Shown here: piece by piece, positions 35,185 through 43,197 of the stretch | Numbering within the stretch: position 1 is the stretch's first letter | Layout of the letters: each line of letters starts with the position of its first letter | Origin: Haemaphysalis longicornis | Taxonomy: Eukaryota; Arthropoda; Arachnida; Ixodida; Ixodidae | NCBI GenBank assembly: GCA_013339765.2 | Contig: CM023449.1 | Coordinates: 114,065,070-114,129,069, forward strand | Length of the DNA stretch: 64,000 bases | Direction of reading: 5' to 3' | The notes under the pieces: model-generated | What the model saw: only the letters and a program-made list of their open reading frames with translations | What the model was told of the DNA's origin: nothing | Database searches by the model: none | Program-made: the position numbers and the translations under genes

Positions 35185-36640
35185 TCAAACTCTTTTGAAT
35201 TCATCAAAATCATTGATAAGCGCAATTGATGCTGGTAGGTGGTTCCACTCTGATGCTGTGTTGGGAATAAATCAAATGGAATATGCAGCAGTGCGACAAC
35301 GCGGAATGCCAACCTTGCGAGAATGATCAATGCGTCGTGAAATGTAAGTGGGAGCGTTTAGGAGTGTATTTTTTATGTCTGTGTTATGATGATAAAATTT
35401 AAAGAATAGGGAAAGACGTGCTACCTCGCGGAGCAATGCAAGATTGGGTAGTGATAATGCATTTTTTATGGCGGTGACACTAGCTAGACGGTTATAATTA
35501 CCAGTACCAGAAATAAAGCGAGCTGTACGGTTCTGAACCACTTCAAGTGCTTCCGTTGGTAATTTAGTGTGTGGGTCCCAAATTGGTGCGGCACACTCAA
35601 GTTTAGACCTGCCTAATGAATTATACAGAAGAAGCTTCACGGACGGCGTTGCAGCTTTGAAATTTCGTTTCAGATAACCTAACATGCGGTTAGAATTTGA
35701 TATAATGTACGTCGGATGCTTATTCCAGGTAAGATTAGAAGTTAAGAGTACACCAAGATATTTGTAGTAGGCAACAACCGATAGTGTAGTGCTGTAAATG
35801 TTATAGGTGGGAGCAACTGACGCAGCTCGACGCGAAAACCGCATAACTTTGCATTTAGTTGGGATAAGACTCCTTTTCCTTTTAATGCACCAATCCAAGA
35901 TGGGGTCAAGATCAGCCTGTAGTAAGACGGTATGATTAGTAGTTTTGACTTCTCGGTAAATTACGCAGTCATCAGCAAAAAGTTAATTGCGGAGGTAATA
36001 GAATTAGGTAAATCATTATTATAATATAGGAACAGAAGTGGTCCCAATACCGATCCTTCTGGAACTCCCGATGTAACAGATATGGAAGAAGAACAGTGAT
36101 CGTTAGCAAAGACATACTGGGAGCGATTAGTAAGGAAGTATTCTATCCAAGTTAGTAGCTTAGCGTTAATATTCAAGGCTTTCAATTTGGTTAGAAGCAA
36201 GTTATGCTGCAATATATCAAAAGCTTCACTAAAGTCTAAATAAACGCAATCTACTTCGGAACCATTGTCTAAAATGGATAATACATCATCAGTAATTGTC
36301 AATACCTGCGTTTCACAGCAAAGGAACTTTCCAAATCCATGTTGTGCCGGTGTGAAAAAAGACGATGATTCCAGGAAACGTGTTAAGTGTGAAACTATGG
36401 TGTGCTTTATGCGCTTGCAACTAATACTGGTGAGAGATATTCGTTGATAATTAGAGACCACGTGCTTATCGCCAGATTTGTGAAGTGGAACCACCTTACC
36501 TATCAACCAGTCCTCGGGTAGAATTTCATAATCCAGGGATTGTTGAAATATTTTGCGCAAAATATTAGCAGAGTAAATTTTAGTATTTTTTAGTATTTTA
36601 CTGTTAATATCATCCGGTCCAGCAGAAGACCGGTTCCTTA
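35185..36640 (-). pseudogene. LINE reverse transcriptase (CR1/L2-like), broken
   Basis: Domains in order: SSAGPDDINSKIL-type start, GKVVPLHKSGDK, the YLDFSEAFD motif carrying the first catalytic Asp, GVPEGSVLGPLLF (normally VPQGSVLGP), then the catalytic FADD site, thumb and C-terminal parts ending at TGA 35185-35187. Two lesions: a one-base shortfall in a T-run at 35977-35981 puts the FADD codons out of frame, and an in-frame TGA lies at 35272-35274, about 30 codons before the true end. Otherwise the frame is open, so the copy is fairly young. The protein would copy its own RNA at a nicked target. Confidence 0.8.
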
Positions 36641-36650
36641 TCCAGCTGCC

Positions 36651-38850
36651 GTGTCCCAAGAGATTTGTTCTTTCGCAGAAGATTTTGTAGTGTCCTTGCT
36701 GATGATGTGTGGGGACGTTGAACCCAACCCAGGCCCCGAAATAGAAAAAAACGTTGGAGGACCTTCTCAACGGTCAAAAAGAATTCACAAAAGGCTAGGT
36801 GAAATTGAACTGAAACTGCTAACTGTCGTGTCGAGGCGCTTGCATCCAACGTTAAGGAGCTAAACTCTAAAATATCTAGTTTCGAAAAAAATGTCCAGAG
36901 CTAGAAAACCAAGTTGGTTGAACCAGAGGATCGCAGCCGACGTAACAACGTACTAGTGTTTAGAATTACCGAGAAGCCCGGGGAAACAGCTGATGATCTC
37001 ATGCAAAGTGGAGCTGAAGGGGTATTTCAAACGTGCTGGGTGTTCAAGTATCGTCTACTGAGGGTATACACAGGATTGGCCGGAAGCAAAACGGCAGATC
37101 ACAACCTGTGGTGTTAAAACTTATGGACTACGGCGAGAAAGGCTTGATTTTAAAAAAACTGTCCTAAACACAAAAGTAGCACTATTTCGCTATCGGAAGA
37201 TTTTTCAGCAGCTACCAGGCAAAAAAGAAAGAAATTGTGGGGTAGCGCAGCGAGAAAAGTATAGCGGGTGGAAACGTAAGGCTCGCTTACGATAAGATCA
37301 AGATTAATTACGTGTTATATCGGTGGGATGACGCTAGGAGGTGCAGAACAGTTGTGGCTGATCGCGACCACAACGAAAGTTCTAATCAATCAACCGAACC
37401 TTCCTTCATCGTGGCTGCAGTGAAATCTCGCCGACATGCACACACGCCTCATACTGATACGTCCATCTTGTTCACGAATATACGAAGTGTTGTTCGCAAT
37501 CGGGATGACTTGCTAAGCGCCATCGATGCACCTTCCACAGATATTGTTATTTTGACTAAGACGTGGTTGAACCATTCTGTTCGGGACAGCGAAATTTTTT
37601 ACTCTCAAAAGGGCTATTCAGTGTTCAGATGTGACCGTGCTGGACGCCGTGGGGGTGGGGTCTTGGTAGCAGTAACGGACAGCCATCAATGTTTTAGGTT
37701 AGAGATAGCATCAACCGTCGAGTTTATTTGTGTACATATCACAATTGCATTCCAGAAGGTTTTGTTCTGCGACTGTGTTAGACCACCCTTGGCTCGCACT
37801 GGTTTCTGCACGGACCTGAGAGATGCTGTTAATACCGCGCATAACATGTTTCCTAACATTCCAGTTTTTCTTTTTGGAGATTTTACTTTTGCTGAAATCG
37901 ACTGGTCCCCCCCATCCTATGTCATAAATGACAGGCTGAGTGAGTCATGTGATTTGTTACTAGTGTGTTCTGAATTTTCTGTAACACAGCTCATAAACGA
38001 ACCAACTCGGGTAACACCATCCGCGTCCAGCATATTAGATTTAGTGCTAACCTCATCACCCAATCTTATTTCAAGTATATCCTACCTACCCGGAATTAGC
38101 GACCATTGCTTACTCAGCGTTACGTTAAGCTTACCTGCACGCACATCACCTAATTCAAGAAAGACAATTCGTAATTATGCGAAAGCCAACTTTGGTGCCA
38201 TTACAATGCCCTGGAGTAATTTGTTGACCCATATATGACCTCTTTTAGTGAACATTTGGTCGAACAGAACTGGTCTATTTACAAAAGAAAGCTCCATAGC
38301 TTAATTGACACACATATTCCACGAGAAATCATCACCACAAATCGGCATTACCCGTGGTATAACCAAACGCCAAAAAGACTTCCAAGCAAGGAACGGAGGA
38401 GCACGATCATCAGGAAATCCAGAATCTTGGTGGAGGCTCCGCGAGCACACCAGAATGTTTAAACAAACAATCCAAACAAATTTTGGAGCATAGCAAACAC
38501 GACCGACAAATGGACAATATCGTTACATGACTCTGGAATAACTCCTATGCCGCCCAGTCAGTGTGCCGTTTTGCTCAACAAAGAATTCAGGCAAGCTTTT
38601 TCTCCCACCAGTAATCAATGCTTACCAGAATACACTGCCAAACTGTGCTTCCAACGGATCCAATCACGTTTGACTTTAATGAGATTGTTAAAATAATTGA
38701 TCGCCTCAAACTCTGTTCTTCTACACCCAGAAACGAAAATATCAGTGCTAACTGAAAAGAACCCATACATATAAAGTGTCTGTCTTACACTCCACCCCCC
38801 CAAATAAAACATGTACCCAAAGCAACAGGAAAAGCGTTAAAATCTTAAAA
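36651..38850 (+). pseudogene. LINE polyprotein 5' part: 2A, ORF1-like, APE endonuclease
   Basis: Pieces in several frames: 36651-36863 (2A-like motif then basic/coiled-coil residues), 36914-37117 (EPEDRSRRNNVLVF, like the LENRSRRNN part of LINE ORF1 proteins), 37312-38238 (endonuclease, 308 codons), 38235-38462 and beyond (linker and RT start). In the endonuclease the FTNIRS and ISDH motifs (SDH at residues 263-265) are kept. The usual catalytic Glu of ETWL is Lys (residue 83, TKTWLN) and GDFN reads GDFT (189-192), so it is probably inactive. ORF1-like and endonuclease parts appear to have formed one continuous ORF. Confidence 0.75.
36711..36737 (+). other. 2A-like ribosome-skipping motif (GDVEPNPGP)
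   Basis: Codons 21-29 of the frame starting at 36651 read G-D-V-E-P-N-P-G-P, which fits the 2A consensus D-(V/I)-E-x-N-P-G-P, preceded by a Leu/Met-rich stretch as in many 2As. In 2A peptides the ribosome skips the last Gly-Pro bond and releases the upstream peptide. 2A-like sequences are known near the N termini of some non-LTR retrotransposons (trypanosome L1Tc and several metazoan CR1-like elements). Activity here is inferred from the motif only. Confidence 0.75.
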
Positions 38851-38921
38851 TGCAAAAACGGTGCGACACCGTGTATCCTCACTAAAATGCATGATTGTAA
38901 TTCATTTATCATAGTAATGTA

Positions 38922-39714
38922 AACCCGGCGTCAATATAAGCCAGAGCACGCGAGCGCGTGGCAAAATGCGTCGCCGCGACATCTGACGTTGCCATTCTGG
39001 TGTCGAGACATCGATGTGCGCGTGCGCGTACAACCACGCTGGCTAGCCTGTCTTTTCCTTCGCTTCTAAAAGCAGCGCTGATCACATTCAGAGCTTGGCG
39101 CCAGGGTCAATTTCTTTGCTGAACATGTCTTGCTTGTACACGCTTCAGCGGCCGAGGGTGAGGGTGAAGTTGCGTTGCTCGCCCTGCCATGCTGTGACAG
39201 ATAACTAATCCTGCCCGTCCCGCGGTGACAAAATTTTGCCTCGCATATGCTCTCCCACATCGGTATTTGTAACAGCGGCGCTGTTATTGGGCTGGGCTTG
39301 ACGCCAGCCTGTCCTTGTATCGTTTTACTCTCCCTCCGGATTCCAAGCAATGCGTTTGTGTTTACAGGCAATGCCGACTTTATGAAGACCGGCGGAAGCT
39401 TGGTCGTTTTAAGCTGGCCTTCCCACACTGCCTGTTTCGCAGCGAAGCATGGAAATATACGGAGGGAGTATGATTAAAGACAACGGCTTTAACTCATAAA
39501 TGCAACCAAAAACCATTTGTATGAAAACTTGCTGATAAGACGATCTCTACCGCTGTGCCAAGTTTCGTTCACTTGTCGTAATTAGGTAGTGAAGTTGTAA
39601 ACATTGGACAATTAGTTTGTTTGCATTATAACGCAGTCTACGGAGAGAGAGTGCCATGTATTGGAGAAAAGGGTTGTAACTACGGCTCCGCGCTGGTTCA
39701 GCAGATATGAGTCG
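38922..39714 (+). repeat. left terminal inverted repeat (~793 bp)
   Basis: Reverse complement of 40331-41133 along its length, from AACCCGGCGTC at the outer edge to GCGCTGGTTCAGCAGA near the inner edge. Most Tc1/mariner inverted repeats are far shorter (tens to a few hundred bp), so this length is unusual. Open frames inside it (for example 39066-39428 minus) have no recognised domain. Confidence 0.9.
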
Positions 39715-39898
39715 CATAGCACGTCGGGTGGCCAACCTGCAGGAGGATCTGGGCTTACGCACTCTACAGTGGCCTCCGAACGGTGCGGATACGAATCCCA
39801 TAGAGAATGTGTGGGAGATCATTAAGTCGCGCTTGTCCAGAAGCGACTTGTCAGGGGGCACAGCGGACGCGCTATGGACCGCGATTCCGGAACAATGA
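39707..39898 (+). pseudogene. Tc1/mariner-like transposase, C-terminal fragment
   Basis: A 63-codon frame contains LQWPPNGADTNPIENVWEII, matching the third catalytic block of Tc1/mariner transposases (WPPxSPDLNPIENxW), where the Glu of IENVW is the final acidic residue of the DDE/D triad. The upstream helix-turn-helix and first two Asp blocks are missing, so it cannot be active. It starts at the inner edge of the left inverted repeat; the fragment is what an internal deletion would leave. Confidence 0.75.
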
Positions 39899-40330
39899 GG
39901 AAGCCTTCACGCAAACCAGGAGTTGGGGGTTTCGCCTTAGGAGTCAATGCCAAGATGGATGAGCGATATCATTTCCGCAGGCTGCTTCTTCTCCCACTAA
40001 TGAAGTTGAATAATGGGAAGGAGCACAGCACCATGCTTTACAGATGCTCTTTCATTGCTGGCCTTGAGCCTTGCTTTGATTTTTAGATGGTGTAGAATAC
40101 CGGCTTTCATTTTTTTCAATTTTTTGTCAAACCCACGACCACGCCGATCTCTTCTCCCGTTTCCCCTTCTGTAATTGTTTCAGAAAGTGTGCAAGGTGAA
40201 GTCTCATGACACGTTCATAAAGGGAATTATTTCTCACTTCAGCTCGTATTCTGTTTTGGTGTGCTCATTTTAGTTAAAAACCAATGGCATGATTCACGAA
40301 AAAAAATATTAAAACTCGTTCCACCGATTA
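39899..40330. other. remaining middle of the inverted-repeat element
   Basis: Unrecognised bases between the transposase fragment and the right inverted repeat. A 70-codon plus frame (39874-40086) has no domain. Confidence 0.5.
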
Positions 40331-41133
40331 GGACTGATTTCTGCTGAACCAGCGCGGAGCCGTAGTTACAAGCGTTTTCTCGAATACATGGCAATCTATC
40401 TCCGTAGATTGCGTTATAATGCAAACAAACTAAGTCTCCAACGTATACAACTTCACTACCTAATTACGACAAGTAAAGGAAACTCGGCACACCGGTATAG
40501 ACGCCTTATCAGCAAATTTTCATACAAATGGTTTTTGGTTACATTTAATAACACAGGAGTTAAAGCCGTTGTCTTTAATCATACTCCCTCCGAAGATTTC
40601 CATGCTTCGCTGCGAAACAGGCAGTGTGGGAAGGTCAGCTTACAAAAACCAAGCTTCCGCCGGTATTCATAAAGTCGGCTTCACCTGTACACACAAACGC
40701 ATTGCTGGGAACTCCGGAGGAAGAGTAAAACGATACAAGGACAGGCTGCAGTCAAGCCCAGCCCAAGAACAGCGCCGCTGTTAGAAATACCGCTGTGGGA
40801 GAGCATATGTGGGGCACAATTTTGTCACCGCGAGACGGGCAAGATTAGTTATCTGTCACAGCATGGCAGGGCGAGCAACGCAACTTCACCCTCGCCCTCG
40901 GCCGCTGAAGCGTGTACAAGCAAGACGTGTTGAGTAAAGAAAGTGACACCCTGGCGCAAAGCTCTGAATGTGATCAGCGCTGCCATTAGAAGCGAAGCAA
41001 AAGACGGGCTAACGAGCGTGGTTGGACGCGCACGCGCACATCGATGTCTCGACACCAGAAGTGCGACATCAGGTTTTGCGGCAATGCATTTTGCCACGCA
41101 CTCACGTGCCCCGGCTTATATTGACGCCGGGTG
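40331..41133 (-). repeat. right terminal inverted repeat (~803 bp)
   Basis: Partner of 38922-39714. Small indels and substitutions separate the two arms, and no coding frame is conserved between them. Confidence 0.9.
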
Positions 41134-41135
41134 TA

Positions 41136-41885
41136 CATGTACGCAATTAGTGAAGGATTCAGCGAGACCACTAAGGTTATAATTGCAAGCAAGGCGATCC
41201 TTCATGGATAATGGTAGGGAAGTCAGGATTTTACAAAGTTCTGCTACGGGAATAGCCTCAATAATCAGCGTGATATATGTCAGACGTGTCATCTTCGCGT
41301 ATTAACTGGTGCATTGGTGGTATCGTCAGCACACAACACCATACCGGGATTTTGTGGTAAGCGTACAATGTTGGCAAGAAAATAATGACAATATATACCA
41401 CAAACAAAAGATAACCCTAAATAGATCCTCGTGCATCCCCATACGCAATACCCTTTAAACAACTGAAAATATAATTAATAGAAAACAAGGCCTCAGTTAA
41501 ATCATTTTTGAGCAGCTTCAAAGCAAGGCACCTACTTCCATTGCAAGGAAGTTTTAGAAACAAAACGTCGCATTCAATTGAGACAAATACGTTTACAACG
41601 TCGAAGAATAAACCAAGAATAAACCAATTATTTGCTTCAAAATTACCATATAATACGCCTTTTGTGTTCACTAGCTCGATTTTATGTAATGTACTTGAGC
41701 TAAAACTTCATTGTTCCTTCCCGATAGCTTGACATAAGTCCACATTATATTTTATTCGTATTATATAAAGGTGCTCGAGTACTTCTGAAAGTAAAAGATT
41801 AGAAAAGGAAACAGGCCGGTACCTACTGATATTTTAAAGGACCCCTTTTATGATCGAAGCACTCTGACGGGCTAGTTGGTCTGAC
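41136..41885. other. AT-rich sequence, no gene supported
   Basis: Short frames on both strands without motifs; a short direct duplication (AAGAATAAACCA twice) sits near 41604-41627. Confidence 0.45.
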
Positions 41886-41890
41886 ATGAT

Positions 41891-42009
41891 GGAAATAAAA
41901 CTGCGCTTAAAGGACAGGGCGAACAGCACGACAGCACGAACACCTCAAAGGGCGCTGTGAGGTATATCGTCTTCTGTTCGTCCTGCCCTTTCAGCGCAAT
42001 TTTATTTCC
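41891..42009. repeat. foldback (imperfect hairpin) repeat
   Basis: GGAAATAAAACTGCGCT near 41891 returns as AGCGCAATTTTATTTCC ending at 42009, with GGACAGGGCGAACAG pairing with CTGTTCGTCCTGCCC inside. The middle holds a short CCTCA...TGAGG palindrome (41943-41962) with a central GCGC. The arms are about 40 bases with several mismatches. It may be a small foldback element or a MITE. Confidence 0.7.
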
Positions 42010-42139
42010 ACCCTTATATGAACTACAGCTACTCTTGCTACGTTTATTCCGTGCGGAAATAATACGGTTTCAAACATCGTAATGCACATATGCACCATGG
42101 GAAAATTTAGGGGTTCGTCTACGGCTCGATTGGGTCTGT

Positions 42140-42680
42140 TTTAGATGCGACGCTCAGAGCATCTCTTGTCGGCGGCCCTGTCCTTCCTGCGTGCGTCCGT
42201 TGTTGTCCGCGTGCGTCCGTTGTCCGCAGCCACTCTCCCGCTCTCCTCTCCGATAGCGAACACTCTCTCGCGAGGTGCATTGATTTGGATTCGATTGGCT
42301 TGGCTTGGCTTGGCTTGGCTTGGATTGGATTGGATTGGATTTGGATTGGATTGGATTAAAGTGGATTGTGTTGGATTGTTTTGCGTCATAGCCGCGGCAG
42401 ACGCACTGGCGCCGGCGCGTGCCCAGGTGAGAGCGTGTGCGGCCCTGCGCGCTCTCACTCCGCCGGTGGGCGGCGCTGCGCGCGGCGCTGCGCATGTGCA
42501 GTACTCTCTCTCTCCGCGGTCTCCTCTCCTTCGGGCGCGCTGCGCATATACCCAAATATAACCGGTGTGCCGCTATCCGGCGGCCTTTCGGTCGACGGTT
42601 GCTCTCCGCGTGCGCTTGAACCTCCCTCAGCGTCGCATCACACCAGGGTTCCCGCGAGGGGTGGTGGGCGTAATTTTTTA
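42140..42680. promoter_or_regulatory. GC/CpG-rich island containing pentamer repeat
   Basis: A GC-rich, CpG-rich block in AT-rich surroundings, with GTGCGTCCGTTG repeated twice near 42190-42220 and several GCGCGGC/GCTGCGC repeats near 42470-42500. All six frames stay open for long distances because of base composition, so no gene is called. It could be a promoter region or a GC-rich repeat. Confidence 0.3.
42283..42378 (+). repeat. pentanucleotide repeat (TTGGC)n(TTGGA)n
   Basis: About five TTGGC units followed by about nine TTGGA units with a few one-base interruptions (TTTGGA, TTAAAG, TGTG). The change of unit part-way is a sign of stepwise expansion from a variant unit. It generates the Gly-Leu-Ala-Trp and Ser-Asn-Pro-Ile-Gln frames seen across it. 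Confidence 0.9.
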
Positions 42681-42950
42681 ATATAACCGTGTCCGGCGGC
42701 AGTTTGTTTGCCGGAAGATCTGAGGAAACAAGTATTCTGTGCTGAGTACTGGGAGTTACGAAAGAAGTACCCAAGTTTTCTGATGGGGTTTTTCCTAATT
42801 TCGACGAGCGAGATGTAGAACGGGACTTTTAACATAAAATGGTTTAACCCGCCCAAGCAAGACCTGTGCTGAGGTGGGGCTTAATCGAGGGCGCCGGAAT
42901 AATTTTGAACTCCTGGGGGCGTTACGTGGGCGGTTTTGTGTCTTTGCGAG

Positions 42951-43070
42951 CGCGTAATTTTTTTCTTGCGCGGCTGGAGCCTTTCTGCGGCATTTCGAAC
43001 GCGCCATTTTTTTTCTTGCGCGGCTGGAGCCTTTCGGCCTCAATTCGAATGCGCGATTTCTTCCTTGCCG
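42951..43070 (+). repeat. short tandem repeat, ~50-bp unit
   Basis: TTTTCTTGCGCGGCTGGAGC begins at 42961 and again at 43011, each followed by CTTTC, a TTCGAA-like block and GCGC; a degraded third unit follows to about 43080. It lies just upstream of the dispersed repeat at 43113. Confidence 0.85.
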
Positions 43071-43112
43071 GCCGCTTCTCTGTCTTACTACCGTAAAAAC
43101 CAATCGAACGAC

Positions 43113-43197
43113 TGTTCCTAACTAAAGGAACGCGGGGGCTGCCGCTTATGTACACAGATTTTGCCTGTAATGTACCTGCAGTTTTTTTTACGCTAAA
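43113..43197. repeat. dispersed repeat fragment, copy 2 (partner at 33808)
   Basis: Same-orientation match to 33808-33893 at about 78%. The flanking sequence differs between the two sites, so this is a shared mobile or ancestral repeat unit and not a large duplication. Confidence 0.65.

Larger units (their letters stand above)
34798..36640 (-). mobile_element. CR1/L2-like LINE, 5'-truncated, minus strand
   Basis: Reading down the minus strand: a reverse transcriptase starting within its N-terminal region at about 36640, the end of the ORF at 35185, a 3' UTR of about 330 bp ending CCATGAGGGTATCT, and a (TAAA)n tail at 34798-34857. Jockey/CR1/L2-group elements often end in such short repeats instead of poly(A). 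The element is 5'-truncated and meets another LINE piece of opposite orientation at about 36640. Confidence 0.8.
36645..38850 (+). mobile_element. CR1/L2-like LINE, 5' portion, plus strand
   Basis: Plus-strand piece with a 2A-like motif, an ORF1-like coiled coil and nucleic-acid-binding region, an APE endonuclease and the very start of RT; then it stops at about 38850 without RT catalytic motifs or a 3' tail. Its first bases lie head to head with the minus-strand LINE at about 36640. Both pieces include the N-terminal RT region and differ there, so they are probably two copies rather than one inverted element. Confidence 0.7.
38922..41133. mobile_element. Tc1/mariner-type remnant with ~0.8-kb inverted repeats
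   Basis: The two ends are long inverted repeats (38922-39714 and 40331-41133) around a 616-bp middle that keeps only the C-terminal end of a DDE transposase. Both outer ends start (A/C)ACCCGGCGTCAATATAAGCC when read inward and are flanked by TA (38920-38921 and 41134-41135), the target duplication of Tc1/mariner elements. With most of the transposase lost it is non-autonomous. The arms are diverged (about 85-90% by eye), so the copy is old. Confidence 0.8.

Noticed and set aside
42141..42774. Long frames on both strands with Ser-Asn-Pro-Ile-Gln or Trp-Leu-Gly-Leu repeats
   Set aside because: They arise from the TTGGC/TTGGA pentamers and the GC-rich base composition.
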